A stretch of 64,000 nt of DNA from an uncultured Planctomycetaceae bacterium (GCA_903921605.1 CAIXQV010000991.1:62001-126000), one strand, 5' to 3'. Counted from the stretch's first letter, positions 8,285-17,502 are shown. The notes: generated from the sequence alone by a model not told the origin. Numbers and translations: made by a program.

Positions 8285-9289
8285 CTACGTTTTTTTTTCC
8301 GACTTCACTGCGGACTCCTGACGCACCCAAGCAGCAGCGCCCACGGCACCTGCCAAGTCACCTAATTCACTGACTTTTAGTTTCGCGCAATCGGCGAGTG
8401 ACGGCAGAACGTTGCGTTTGATGCCCTCTCGAACACCCTCGAGATACAACTTTGGCATCGCTTCTACCAGACCACCTCCCAGAATCACAACATCAGGTGC
8501 GAGGATATTGATAAGGCTGCCGATCCCACGTCCTACCTGCTCTGCCGCTCGACGCACAATCATCTCGATTGCTTTGTCTCCCATGTCGATCGACTTTGCC
8601 AGAATCGAACTACGAATCTTTCCGATGTCAGTTCCCGCAAATTCTTTAAGGTGCGGTGCTTGTCCGCGAAAAACAGCTTTGGCTGCTTCCGCAGAAATCG
8701 CCAGTCGACTCGCAAGACCTTCCAGCGTCCCGACCGGACCTACGCCAGCCGCCGCTCCCTCGGTTGCCATCTGGAGATATCCGACCTCCATACAAGATGA
8801 TCGCGAGCCGCGAAAAATCTTCCCTTCGTAAACACATCCGCCGCCGATCCCGGTGCCAGGAAAGACGCCCAGCACACACCTTTGCCCCTGCCCTGCTCCG
8901 GCAACGTATTCGCCGAAAACTCCGGCATCGACATCGTTGCAAATGGCCGCAGGACACTTGAATCTCTTTGAAAGGAATTCCTGAAGCGCGACATTCTTCC
9001 AGCCAAGGTTCGGCGCTTCCAGAATTACGCCGCGCTGAAGATCTAACGGCCCCGGGACTCCCGCTCCAATTCCTGCAACTTCGTCAGGGTGAACCTCTGC
9101 TGCCTCAAGGGCCATGGTGATCGTTTCAGCGAGTCGCTCCAACGCGAGCTGCTCACCTTCATTGCCACGAGTTTTCCGGCGTTTCTTGGCGAGCACCTTA
9201 AGCTTGTCGTCAAAAACAACGGCCATCATTTTGGTGCCACCCAGATCAAATCCGATCCAGATGCGGCGTTTTGGGGTCTCGTCTGTCAT
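8285..9289 (-). CDS. ROK-family sugar kinase (glucokinase-like)
   Basis: A 334-residue ROK protein. Residues 9-24 hold the ATP phosphate loop (WIGFDLGGTKMMAVV), followed by the sugar-binding segment AAICNDVDAGVFGEY and GVFPGTGIGGGCVY. The family phosphorylates glucose or related sugars, or acts as a regulator if fused to a helix-turn-helix, which is absent here. The usual zinc-site pattern (GH plus a CxCGxxGCxE cluster) is not intact: Tyr stands for the His after EVG, and the Cys cluster is replaced by a Gly/Ala-rich stretch before TLEG. It lies 57 nt upstream of the Ppx/GppA gene on the same strand. Confidence 0.93.
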   Translation of the reverse strand: MTDETPKRRIWIGFDLGGTKMMAVVFDDKLKVLAKKRRKTRGNEGEQLALERLAETITMALEAAEVHPDEVAGIGAGVPGPLDLQRGVILEAPNLGWKNVALQEFLSKRFKCPAAICNDVDAGVFGEYVAGAGQGQRCVLGVFPGTGIGGGCVYEGKIFRGSRSSCMEVGYLQMATEGAAAGVGPVGTLEGLASRLAISAEAAKAVFRGQAPHLKEFAGTDIGKIRSSILAKSIDMGDKAIEMIVRRAAEQVGRGIGSLINILAPDVVILGGGLVEAMPKLYLEGVREGIKRNVLPSLADCAKLKVSELGDLAGAVGAAAWVRQESAVKSEKKT

Positions 9290-9590
9290 TTTGCTCTCAA
9301 ATTAGTACCAATGCGGGCCAACAGAATGCCCCGTCAATCTACGTAGGATAACAATTCAGGCAGTAGATGCTCCAGCAACCACGAAATCAGATTTCTCAGA
9401 CGACAGCCATTTGCAAACCGCGACAGAACATTGCGGGAACACGCGAACTCAAGGCGAACGGGTAGACTGGACCGAGGAACTAACAGATTTTGATAGTTCC
9501 TGCAGAATGTTTTCCAACTCCGCCTATGGTTACGATACATCCAATCCTTGAATTGTCGTTCGACTAAATAACACATTGAGACGAATTGAA
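9290..9590. other. Intergenic region between divergent genes, no gene seen
   Basis: About 300 bases between the divergent ROK and sialidase-like genes. Promoters for both must lie here, but none is recognisable. A minus-strand open frame (9334-9576) has no ribosome binding site and no family resemblance. Confidence 0.5.
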
Positions 9591-10805
9591 ATGTCTTTCC
9601 GCGCTCACTCGATCCTGTTTCTCTGCTTCATGCTTCCGGTTGCAGCGAGCAGATTTTTGTTGGCTGCTGAAGATGCCTCTCAGCCCATACTCCGATCGGA
9701 GTTTGTGTTCCCCTTGCACCCACAGCACAATCATGCACCGGGCATCGCGGAACTTACGGATGGCGAATTGATTGTCTCGTGGTATCGTGGCAGTGGCGAA
9801 CGAACTGCCGATGATGTGGCCGTCTATGGATCTCGATTGAAAGTTGGCCAAAAAGAATGGGGGCCGGCGTTTCTGATGACCGACACACCAGGATTCCCCG
9901 ATTGCAATACGGCCATGATGACCGATGAAAATGGACGGCTGATGCTTTTCTGGCCCGTCATTATCGCCAATAGCTGGGAATCATGCCTGACTCGTCTCAA
10001 GGTGAGTGACAATCCCGCTGGCGATGGGTGCCCTCAGTGGAATCGCAGTGAAACGATTCTTCTCAAGCCCGATGATTTCTCACCGGAAGCGATTCGAATT
10101 CTCGATCAGTTTCTTTCCGCATTGCCTGTACCACTTCCCGAAAAACAAAAGCTGGAGATTGAAGAGGCGAAGGAGAAGCTGAGCCAGAAACTCTATCAGC
10201 GCATGGGTTGGCAGCCTCGCTGCAAACCCACCGTGTTGCCATCGGGTAGAATACTGCTGCCGCTTTATACCGACACGTTCTCGATCTCGATTATGGCGAT
10301 CAGCGACGATGGCGGTTCTACCTGGTATGCCAGTAAGCCGCTGCTCGGCTTCGGTGCAATTCAGCCCGCGGTGCTGCGTCGCGATGATGGAACTCTGGTT
10401 GCCTACATGAGAGAAAATGGTTTTACCGGACATGTGCGAGTCTGTGAATCAACGGATGATGGAATCACATGGGGACCGGTGGGTGTCTCCGAACTTGTGA
10501 ATCCCGGCTCAGGGTTAGATGGCGTACGACTCAACAACGGCCACTGGGTGCTCGTTCATAACGACACATCCTCCGGCAGAAATCAGCTCGCCGTCAGCCT
10601 TTCCACGGACGAAGGACTGACGTGGAAAGCGTCCCGGCATCTGGAGCAACAGCCGACAGGATCTTTTCACTACCCGTGCGTAATTCAAGCGAAAGACGGC
10701 ATGATCCATGCGGTCTACAGTTACTTCTGCGATGAAGGCAAGACAATGAAGCATGCGGCATTTAATGAAGACTGGATTCTGAAGGGAGACGCTGCCCCAA
10801 AATAA
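9591..10805 (+). CDS. Exported sialidase/neuraminidase-fold protein
   Basis: A 404-residue protein with a signal peptide (hydrophobic residues 6-26) and a six-bladed sialidase-type propeller. Three Asp-box motifs (S-x-D-x-G-x-T-W) are visible: SDDGGSTW, STDDGITW and STDEGLTW. The opening HNHAPGIAELTDGELIVSWYRG is typical of planctomycete sialidase-like exo-glycosidases and BNR-repeat proteins. It probably acts on extracellular glycans, but sialic acid specificity cannot be claimed because the arginine triad was not mapped. The chosen ATG gives a proper signal peptide. It is divergent from the ROK kinase. Confidence 0.88.
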   Translation: MSFRAHSILFLCFMLPVAASRFLLAAEDASQPILRSEFVFPLHPQHNHAPGIAELTDGELIVSWYRGSGERTADDVAVYGSRLKVGQKEWGPAFLMTDTPGFPDCNTAMMTDENGRLMLFWPVIIANSWESCLTRLKVSDNPAGDGCPQWNRSETILLKPDDFSPEAIRILDQFLSALPVPLPEKQKLEIEEAKEKLSQKLYQRMGWQPRCKPTVLPSGRILLPLYTDTFSISIMAISDDGGSTWYASKPLLGFGAIQPAVLRRDDGTLVAYMRENGFTGHVRVCESTDDGITWGPVGVSELVNPGSGLDGVRLNNGHWVLVHNDTSSGRNQLAVSLSTDEGLTWKASRHLEQQPTGSFHYPCVIQAKDGMIHAVYSYFCDEGKTMKHAAFNEDWILKGDAAPK

Positions 10806-10874
10806 CCAACGTTGAGTCGTCAGCAACTCTGGTCAACGGCCAGGATTCAACTCAATAGCGACGAGCGATGCTTC

Positions 10875-11354
10875 TCAGTCCGCGCCGCGTCGGACTCGCC
10901 GTGATTCCAGAAAGTTCTGGAGCAATATCTGCGCGGCAATCTTGTCGATGCGATCCTTACGTTGTTTCTTTGTCAGGGCCGCATCCGTCATCAGACACTC
11001 TGCTTGAAATGACGAGAATCGCTCATCCTGAAAACAGTAAGGAAGACCGGTTACTGATGACAGCCAGTCTGCAAATTTCCGTGCTTCACGAGATTTCTCG
11101 CTTTCGTCCCCGCTCAGATGAATGGGCAAACCGATCACCATGCCGACAGGTCGATACTCTTCAACCAACGTCCTGAAAAAGCGAGTATCCCCCTGAGTGC
11201 CCTGCCGCTGATGGTTATAAAGCGGGCTCGAGAATTTCTGGTCACGGTCCGAAACCGCAACCCCGATTCGCTTTGTGCCATAATCGATTCCGAGCAAAAC
11301 GCCGGCATCGGGAAGTTCTGTCGCTCCCGTGTGATTGATTTCTTCTTTAGACAT
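10875..11354 (-). CDS. ruvX: Holliday-junction resolvase-like / pre-16S rRNA nuclease (YqgF family)
   Basis: A 159-residue YqgF/RuvX protein with an RNase H-like fold. Motifs in order are GIDYGTKRIGVAVSD (first acidic residue), MVIGLPIHLSGDES, FQDERFSS, and a C-terminal DKIAAQILLQ with the last acidic residue. The family matures the 5' end of 16S rRNA and was also proposed as a resolvase. The frame is open back to a TTG at 11360, but the ATG at 11354 is preferred. It is convergent with the sialidase-like gene, 69 nt apart. Confidence 0.95.
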   Translation of the reverse strand: MSKEEINHTGATELPDAGVLLGIDYGTKRIGVAVSDRDQKFSSPLYNHQRQGTQGDTRFFRTLVEEYRPVGMVIGLPIHLSGDESEKSREARKFADWLSSVTGLPYCFQDERFSSFQAECLMTDAALTKKQRKDRIDKIAAQILLQNFLESRRVRRGAD

Positions 11355-11568
11355 TCGCAATGAAGCTCGGTGGTTCCCGGACGGGAAGATTTATGCAACT
11401 GCAGGCGTATCCTACCCGGACAGTCTTCTGATCATAAATGACTCGGGGGCTTCCCGCTCAATTTCCTGGCACACAAACATCTGAACGACTCACTTGTCAT
11501 CTTTCGGATGACCAATGAGAATGCCATTTCGATCGACTATTCACGGATCAGCTTTTGTTGAGGTTTCC

Positions 11569-12588
11569 ATGGCCAGCAAGCCGACTGTCATTATCAGTGC
11601 TTTTGCCGACGAGGCAGCCAATCGCCGCACCGCTCTTGAACAAATGACGGCACTCGCTGCGATCGGAATTCGGAACTATAGTCCACGATTTATTGACGTT
11701 CTGGGCGATGGCAAGATCGAACACGTCACAGAACTCAACCCGGAGAAGCTTGAGCGACTTCGACAATTTCATGCCGAATACGGCGTGCGAGTCACCAGCA
11801 TCGGGGCTCGAGTTGGCAAGGTGAAACTCCTGAATGTCGAAGATGGCTCTCATAATAAGTTCGTGCCTTTCGAAGAGTATCTTGCTGGAGAAGTGGCCCG
11901 GACAATCAATGTGGCGAAGGCGCTGGATACGAAATTGATCCGAGGTTTCTCGTTCTATCATCCGCGAGGTACAAAACCGGAGCAGCATCTGGATCAGGCG
12001 GCTGACCAGATTCGTCGCATCACGAGCCTTTGTGCTGAGAATGGCCTGGTTTATGGACTCGAAATTGAACCTAATCTCGTCGGCGAAACCGGTCCGTTAA
12101 TGGCAGAACTCGCGAAACGCGTTGACCATCCGAATATGGTCCTGATCTTTGACGGCGGCAACGTGACGGCTCAGAATAAAAATGCCATTCAGGTCTTCGA
12201 GGAGTATCAGGCAACACTTCCGTGGCTGGGGTGGATGCACGTAAAGGATTATCGCATCGATCGCAGCCTGGTCTGGGAAGGCGCCGTCGACGAGGAACGC
12301 CTGAAGAATTTTGTTCCCTGTGACGAGGGCGATTCTGGTCATGAAATGATTTTCCGTGACCTTCGAGAACAGATTCCGGCTATTGAACTGCGACTGCAGA
12401 AATTGGGCATCCCGGGGTTCTATCTTGAGACTGAGCCACACCTGAAGGGCGGCGGCCAGTTTGGTGGATTTAGCGGACCGGACGGAATGGGCGTTGCGGT
12501 TCGATCACTTTGCTCCGCACTCGATTACACCGGAATCGGGTATCGACTCAGGACATTTGCAGACATTCGAGAACTGAGAGGATTCTGA
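11569..12588 (+). CDS. Sugar phosphate isomerase/epimerase (AP endonuclease 2-like TIM barrel)
   Basis: A 339-residue xylose isomerase-like TIM barrel protein. Visible elements are the N-terminal strand VIISAFADEA, the IGIRNYSPR strand, Glu-containing LVYGLEIEPN, VLIFDGGNV, and the WMHVKDYR segment whose His and Asp commonly bind metal. The start with GAGG just upstream is chosen over an in-frame ATG at 11515. It heads a three-gene + strand run with a Trm112-like protein (3-nt gap) and fmt. The substrate is unknown; the family acts on sugars and inositols in the cytoplasm. Confidence 0.88.
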   Translation: MASKPTVIISAFADEAANRRTALEQMTALAAIGIRNYSPRFIDVLGDGKIEHVTELNPEKLERLRQFHAEYGVRVTSIGARVGKVKLLNVEDGSHNKFVPFEEYLAGEVARTINVAKALDTKLIRGFSFYHPRGTKPEQHLDQAADQIRRITSLCAENGLVYGLEIEPNLVGETGPLMAELAKRVDHPNMVLIFDGGNVTAQNKNAIQVFEEYQATLPWLGWMHVKDYRIDRSLVWEGAVDEERLKNFVPCDEGDSGHEMIFRDLREQIPAIELRLQKLGIPGFYLETEPHLKGGGQFGGFSGPDGMGVAVRSLCSALDYTGIGYRLRTFADIRELRGF

Positions 12589-12591
12589 GAC

Positions 12592-12804
12592 ATGGCCTTC
12601 AATTTTGAAAAATCAAACAGCTACCTTGTTTGTCCAAAGTGTCATTCGGACCTGATTAAGGACGGTGACTCACTGGTTTGTACGAATCCCGATGTGCGTC
12701 TGAAGTATCCAATCCTGGACGATATTCCTCGGTTGCTGGTGGAAGAGGCAAAGGAACTCAGTCCGGACGAATGGAAGTCTGCCATGCAACGTGCCGGACG
12801 TTGA
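12592..12804 (+). CDS. Trm112-family (UPF0434) small zinc-ribbon-like protein
   Basis: A 70-residue protein with the Trm112/YcaR pattern: YLVCPKCHSDL, LVCTNPDVRLKYPILDDIPRLL, then an acidic helix with VEEAKEL. Bacterial members are short, and their role is poorly defined; in eukaryotes Trm112 activates methyltransferases. Three Cys (two in CPKC, one in LVC) are present, so a complete four-Cys zinc site is not evident. It starts 3 nt after the isomerase stop and is probably translationally coupled. Confidence 0.9.
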   Translation: MAFNFEKSNSYLVCPKCHSDLIKDGDSLVCTNPDVRLKYPILDDIPRLLVEEAKELSPDEWKSAMQRAGR

Positions 12805-12924
12805 AGAACGTGCGCTACGCTCCAGACTTTGGTGCGAGCATACAATTCATCGCGAGTTTGATTCACGGCATGTTCCTTAAACGATTTTGCTCGACGCTGT
12901 CTCCAATCTCTTCAAGCTGTTTTC

Positions 12925-13893
12925 ATGCCTCTTCGACTTGTTCTTATGGGTACTGGCGAATTCGCAGTGCCGCCGTTTCTCGCTTTGCTCGGTTCGGAAC
13001 ATTCTGTGGTCGGAGTTCTGACGCAGCCGGATCGGTCGGGCCGCGGTCACCATCAACACATCAATCCCGTGAAGGAAATGGCGGTTGCCCGCAATGTTCC
13101 CGTCTTTCAGCCTGAGCGAGTCAATCGTCCGGAAATGCTGGACACCCTTCGCTCCCTGAAGGCTGACGTCTTCATCGTTGCAGCCTACGGGCAGATTCTG
13201 AAGCCCGAATTACTGGCAATCCCGCGGCTGGGGGCCTTCAATCTTCATGGCTCTTTGTTGCCGCGGCATCGCGGAGCAGCTCCGGTTCAGTATTCAATCT
13301 GGAAAGGTGATACCGCGACTGGTGTTACAATGTTTCAGATTGAGCCAGCTTTGGATTCAGGTCCTGTCGTCGGAAAAATAGAGACGTCCATCGGGCTATC
13401 TGAGTCCTCAGGCGAACTGATGCTGCGACTTGCCGAGCTATCCGTTCCGCTGACATTGCGGGTTGTTCAACAACTGGCGGATGGGACGGCTGTTTTTGAG
13501 AGACAGGATTCCTCGCAAGTGACCTTGGCTCCCAAAATCGCAAGGGAATCCGGAGCCATCGATTGGTCTCAATCCTGTCACCAGATTGATTGTCATGTGC
13601 GAGCCATGCAGCCATGGCCCAAGGCCTCAACCATTCTGCAGCGCGATGGGCAATCTGCAGGCCGCTGTACGATTCAGCAGGTTGGCCGCTCTGCAGACTT
13701 GTTGCTTCCGTCACTGCCATCGGTTGCCGGTAGGCTCCAGGAGCATCAGGGTCGGCTGTTTGCTGCAGCCGGAGATGGCTGGCTTGAGATCCTGCGAATT
13801 CAACCGGATGGCCGGAAGAGTATGGACGGCCGCTCTTTCGTCAACGGTTATTCAATCACCTCGAACGACCGTTTTGTCCGCGACATTCAGTGA
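12925..13893 (+). CDS. fmt: Methionyl-tRNA formyltransferase
   Basis: A 322-residue Fmt, the usual length. The Rossmann-like formyltransferase domain shows VLMGTGEFAVPPF, VLTQPDRSGRG, the catalytic block FNLHGSLLPRHRGAAPVQ (Asn and His of the N-x-H motif), and GVTMFQIEPALDSGPV. The C-terminal domain follows from about residue 205. It formylates the initiator Met-tRNA with 10-formyl-THF. It overlaps the convergent xseA gene tail to tail by 7 nt. The 120-nt gap from the Trm112-like gene could hold its own promoter. Confidence 0.97.
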   Translation: MPLRLVLMGTGEFAVPPFLALLGSEHSVVGVLTQPDRSGRGHHQHINPVKEMAVARNVPVFQPERVNRPEMLDTLRSLKADVFIVAAYGQILKPELLAIPRLGAFNLHGSLLPRHRGAAPVQYSIWKGDTATGVTMFQIEPALDSGPVVGKIETSIGLSESSGELMLRLAELSVPLTLRVVQQLADGTAVFERQDSSQVTLAPKIARESGAIDWSQSCHQIDCHVRAMQPWPKASTILQRDGQSAGRCTIQQVGRSADLLLPSLPSVAGRLQEHQGRLFAAAGDGWLEILRIQPDGRKSMDGRSFVNGYSITSNDRFVRDIQ

Positions 13894-15116
13894 GAGCGTT
13901 CGATCTCGATCGCCGTCACCGCTGAACGAACCAGTCCGGATGCAAGTCGAGTCGTAAGGATTTCACCGAGTTCCATCCCTTCTGCGGATCGCAATAAGGC
14001 ACCGTCCGACCTTTGTGTCAACGAGTACCCCCGGGACAAGACCCTGAGTGGGCTCAGTGCCTGCAGTGATGCTGCGAACTCCGCCAAATCTCGCCCTCTT
14101 CGCTCGGTCATCAATCGAACGGCCGTTACCGCACGCTCGGACAGAGCTTCACAATCGAGCCGTTTTTGATCGACGAGGCTCATGGGCCGCTGAAGTACAG
14201 ATCTCGCCTCAATTGTACTTAGTCGAAGTCTGGCCCGATCCAGACGATCTCGCAGAGTCTGCCTCATGCGGTGTGCCGTGTGAATCAGTGAATCATGAAG
14301 ATCACGAGCTGACGGAACCACCAACTCTCCCGCTTCGCTGGGTGTCAATGCTCGACGATCAGCAACCAGATCGGCAATCGACACGTCGATTTCATGTCCC
14401 ACTGCCGCGATGACCGGGATCCGACAAGCCGCTACTGCTCTTGCAACAATCTCCGTGTTGAAGCACCAAAGATCTTCGAGACTTCCGCCCCCTCGACCGG
14501 TAATCACAACATCAACATCAGGAATTCGATGAACCAGTTTCAAGGCCTTCGCAATTTCTTCCGCCGCCCCATCACCCTGAACGCGAACAGGTACGACCAC
14601 TATTTGAGCTGGCGGCCATCGCCGAGTAATCACCTGAATTATATCGCGAACGGCAGCACTGCTCGGACTAGTCACAAGAGCAATACGACGTGGTATCTGC
14701 GGAATTGCTCGTTTTCGCGACTCATCAAACAGGCCCTCTGCGAATAGTTTGTCGCGGAGTTGTCGAAATGCCAGTTCAAGTTCCCCGATGCCCTGCGGCA
14801 TCAGATGGGATATGACGAATTGACAAGTTCCCTTGGCGACATAGACCTGCAAGGACCCCGTAGCGAGGCACTTCATTCCATCTTTCGGGTCAAAGCGAAT
14901 CTTCTGAGCAGCACTTCGCCAGATCACAGCACCGATTTCGGACTGTTCATCCTTCAGAGTCAAATACCAATGTCCGGCCGGACTGCGCCGACAATTGGAG
15001 ATCTCTCCTTCAACGGTGCAGGGAGGCAACGCGGTCTCAACGACCTCTTTAAAGGCATTGACGAGATCTGAAACACTGACAACAGGAAACTCCGACAACT
15101 GACTGTGACTCCTCAA
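13887..15116 (-). CDS. xseA: Exodeoxyribonuclease VII large subunit
   Basis: A 409-residue XseA. The N-terminal OB-fold segment is present (VSDLVNAFKEVVET, EGEISNCRRSPAGHWYLTLKDE). The catalytic domain contains ALVTSPSSAAVRDIIQV, VVITGRGGGSLEDLWCFN, and VIAAVGHEIDVSIADLVADRRA. A helical region and a short C-terminus with LSRGYSLT follow. It forms a single-strand DNA nuclease with XseB; no xseB is seen nearby. Dispersed repeat copy 2 lies just upstream of its start. The length is slightly below the roughly 450 residues typical of E. coli XseA. Confidence 0.97.
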   Translation of the reverse strand: MRSHSQLSEFPVVSVSDLVNAFKEVVETALPPCTVEGEISNCRRSPAGHWYLTLKDEQSEIGAVIWRSAAQKIRFDPKDGMKCLATGSLQVYVAKGTCQFVISHLMPQGIGELELAFRQLRDKLFAEGLFDESRKRAIPQIPRRIALVTSPSSAAVRDIIQVITRRWPPAQIVVVPVRVQGDGAAEEIAKALKLVHRIPDVDVVITGRGGGSLEDLWCFNTEIVARAVAACRIPVIAAVGHEIDVSIADLVADRRALTPSEAGELVVPSARDLHDSLIHTAHRMRQTLRDRLDRARLRLSTIEARSVLQRPMSLVDQKRLDCEALSERAVTAVRLMTERRGRDLAEFAASLQALSPLRVLSRGYSLTQRSDGALLRSAEGMELGEILTTRLASGLVRSAVTAIEIERSH

Positions 15117-15138
15117 GTATTCTTCGGGCGGCTAAAAT

Positions 15139-15195
15139 TGAGGCCGGGTGTTCGCGGGACAGATCGTTACTTCAATCGTGGCCGCGCACAGAATA
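15139..15195 (+). repeat. Dispersed intergenic repeat, copy 2
   Basis: A 57-nt copy of the repeat at 5-67, between the M20 gene and xseA. It has the exact core TGTTCGCGGGA (15149-15159) and the right part CAATCGTGGCCGCGCACAGA. The outer arms differ from copy 1: ATTGA (15137-15141) can pair with TCAAT (15172-15176). CGCGG (15153-15157) can also pair with CCGCG (15182-15186). Confidence 0.8.
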
Positions 15196-15202
15196 ACATC
15201 AC

Positions 15203-16333
15203 TCAGCAACACCATCTTCGAATGCACTGAGAATACATCTCTGTTCCAAGCTGAAGCTGTTCCAGACTAATCCACTCATCATCCGTGTGAGCCTGAGCGA
15301 TATCGCCAGGGCCAAACACCACGATGTTTTTCAACTCCGTAAAGATCGCTCCATCAGTTCCGTAGGCGGCTGTGCGAGCCGACGAACGCCCAGCAAGCTG
15401 CAAGAGTTCTTTGACGAAAGGTGCAGAGGGATCCGTGAAAAGTGGCGAACCGGAAAACAGCGTGTCAAACTTCAGCCCGCATCGTGTCGCCAATTGCCGA
15501 AGTCGCTCAACCATGCCATCAGCATCCTGCCCGGGCATCGGACGAAAGTACGCCAGACACTCCGACTGAGCGGATGTGATGTTGATCCCTGTGTTGGTAT
15601 CACGAATCATCAGGTTGAGGGTCGGTGTAGGCGGCACAAATCGATCGTCGCGCCATGCCTCAGATGTTTCCATCTCCTCATTGATTCTTTGAATCTCCAT
15701 GAGGAAAGGAATCAAAGCTATGTTCGCATTCACGCCCAGTCCGGTACTGGAGTGAGCAGCTCGCCCGATGGATGTGGCTCTTACGGCACGACCGCCCTTA
15801 TGAGCGTAGACAACATCCAGAGACGTGGGCTCCCCCACGATTGACGCAGGCTGGGCAGCAACAATCTGCCGATAAAGTTGCGAATCTTCAACAACTTTGC
15901 GAGCCCCATGCATGCCCACTTCTTCGTCGGCTGTAACGACATAGAAAATGGGAGCCCTGAGTTTCGCATGACGAAGTTCGCACGCCGCAGACAGCATGCA
16001 CGCCAGAGATCCTCGCATGTCGCAGGAACCGCGGCCATACATTCGGCCGTCGGCCACATGGGGAGTCCATGGCCCCGAAGCGGCAAAACTCCAGGAGTTA
16101 ACAGGAACGACATCAGTGTGACCAAAGTAGGCCAATCCGCCGCCCGATACCGGACCTTTTCGTGCAACGAGGCACGACTTGGAGATGCCGTTTTCATCAT
16201 GGTAGGCCAAGCGTTCAATCTCGAAATCCAGCTGGCGCAGCCACCGGTCTATACAGTCCGTAATTTCGGTGTTCGAATCCCGACTGACGGATGGGAACGG
16301 GATCAATTCTCGCAGGTATTCATGAGCTTGCAT
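15203..16333 (-). CDS. M20-family deacetylase, acetylornithine deacetylase (ArgE)-like
   Basis: A 376-residue M20 metallopeptidase-like hydrolase. The first metal motif is YFGHTDVVPV. The shared Asp lies in MYGRGSCDMRGSLA, the catalytic Glu pair in TADEEVGMHG, and a further ligand in SIVGEPTSLDVV. The dimerisation insert contains the characteristic IGRAAHSS. The layout and AYGTDGAIFTEL near the C-terminus match ArgE, which removes acetyl from N-acetylornithine. However, the window also encodes ArgJ, which makes ArgE dispensable for the arginine pathway, so the real substrate may differ. It is on the same strand as xseA, separated by repeat copy 2. Confidence 0.88.
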   Translation of the reverse strand: MQAHEYLRELIPFPSVSRDSNTEITDCIDRWLRQLDFEIERLAYHDENGISKSCLVARKGPVSGGGLAYFGHTDVVPVNSWSFAASGPWTPHVADGRMYGRGSCDMRGSLACMLSAACELRHAKLRAPIFYVVTADEEVGMHGARKVVEDSQLYRQIVAAQPASIVGEPTSLDVVYAHKGGRAVRATSIGRAAHSSTGLGVNANIALIPFLMEIQRINEEMETSEAWRDDRFVPPTPTLNLMIRDTNTGINITSAQSECLAYFRPMPGQDADGMVERLRQLATRCGLKFDTLFSGSPLFTDPSAPFVKELLQLAGRSSARTAAYGTDGAIFTELKNIVVFGPGDIAQAHTDDEWISLEQLQLGTEMYSQCIRRWCC

Positions 16334-16701
16334 GATTTGAACATAATGTTGGGGCAGGAAGTGCGAAAACTCAAAGGTCTGGATGTCTGCTCATCATCTG
16401 CGCATTGATAGCAGTCTCTATCGAGAAGAATTCACATACCCCTGAACCTCCGAACGATCGACGATGAACGTCCGAAACGCAAGCAAGACCAGTCGCACAG
16501 AGGCGCAAGGAGCTAAAATCCCAACGACATCGTGAACATCAGGGAACGAATCAGAAAGCAGGTAAATCTGCAACTTTGTTCTCGACGCAGACGCCCGGTT
16601 ATCCCAATAGTAACGACTGTGCGAATTGTAGAGGTTGCAGGACACATAGCGCTGAAGAGTTCCGCACAGTTTTGTCCACTCCTTCTTCGGAGACGTTAAC
16701 A
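16334..16701. other. Intergenic region between divergent genes, no gene seen
   Basis: About 370 bases between the M20 gene and the Cys-rich protein gene. An in-frame extension of the latter back to 16576 is open but has no signal-peptide-like start. No RNA gene or clear promoter is recognisable. Confidence 0.5.
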
Positions 16702-17448
16702 ATGGGTATTTACTTTAAGACGGGTCGGCATTTGTCCTGGCTTGCCTGTCTGCTGCTGGTCTGTGATGGGCCAGACACAAGGTCTGCTTCGGCAGACGAA
16801 TTGTCCGATTCTGTGACTTCTGAGTTACATAATCTCTCTCGGGCGTTTCGTAGCCTCGACCAGAGCTTTCAGTATCGAGGAATGTCCAGCCGACTGGCCT
16901 CCACGGCAGGTTCGGTCTTTGTCGACTGGGAAGCGAAAGGCATCCCTGTCGAGCAGGCTCCGGCCGCCAAGGTTCCTGATCCTCTGCTGGTCGGGTGCGC
17001 GGCGGAGCAGGTGAATGCTCATCACTGTGAGCACTGCGGTGGTTCTCCACTGCCAGCAGACGATTCCTGCTGTGCCTGCCAACATTCAGGATGTGGGGGC
17101 CGTGAAGAGTTTGGACATCATGATGTCCTGTTGCACGGTCTCTCTCAGGGAGGTTGTGCTGCAACGATCGGAGTTCCGTTGCATCCGCAGCATAACGACT
17201 GCCGAGCAACAATTGGCATTCTGCTCCATCCGGCTGCAGCGTGCGAAGCAGTGCCGCATCAACGCGGTTGTTCAAACTGTGATCGCTGCGATGAATGCTC
17301 CCAGAATGCGGCAGCGATTACTCCGCCATGTTCCACGACCTTGCCGAGATGCGAGTCATGCTACGTGGTTGAACAGTACCGCAATGGAGTTCTGACACGG
17401 ACCAAGGTTCCTTGCGAAAGCTGTCAAGCACAGAGTTCGCATCAGTGA
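16702..17448 (+). CDS. Exported Cys/His-rich protein of unknown family
   Basis: A 248-residue protein with a signal peptide (about residues 1-31, ending SASA). The ATG has GGAG 9 nt upstream. The mature part starts with a helical stretch and then becomes rich in Cys and His. It contains HCEHCGG, CCACQHSGCGG, CSNCDRCDECSQ, and a final CESC pair flanking an YRNGVLTRTKVP loop. An internal duplication is visible: CAATIGVPLHP and CRATIGILLHP, 15 residues apart. Many CxxC and CxxH pairs suggest metal binding or a disulfide-rich surface protein. I do not recognise the family. It ends before a bidirectional terminator. Confidence 0.72.
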   Translation: MGIYFKTGRHLSWLACLLLVCDGPDTRSASADELSDSVTSELHNLSRAFRSLDQSFQYRGMSSRLASTAGSVFVDWEAKGIPVEQAPAAKVPDPLLVGCAAEQVNAHHCEHCGGSPLPADDSCCACQHSGCGGREEFGHHDVLLHGLSQGGCAATIGVPLHPQHNDCRATIGILLHPAAACEAVPHQRGCSNCDRCDECSQNAAAITPPCSTTLPRCESCYVVEQYRNGVLTRTKVPCESCQAQSSHQ

Positions 17449-17502
17449 TAAGGTCTCGGTTGAAATTCTGAAGAGGACCTTCTTCGGATTACGATAAAAA
17501 CT

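Noticed and set aside
9334..9576. Minus-strand open frame in the ROK/sialidase spacer
   Set aside because: No ribosome binding site, no recognisable domain, and an amino acid composition typical of a shadow frame.
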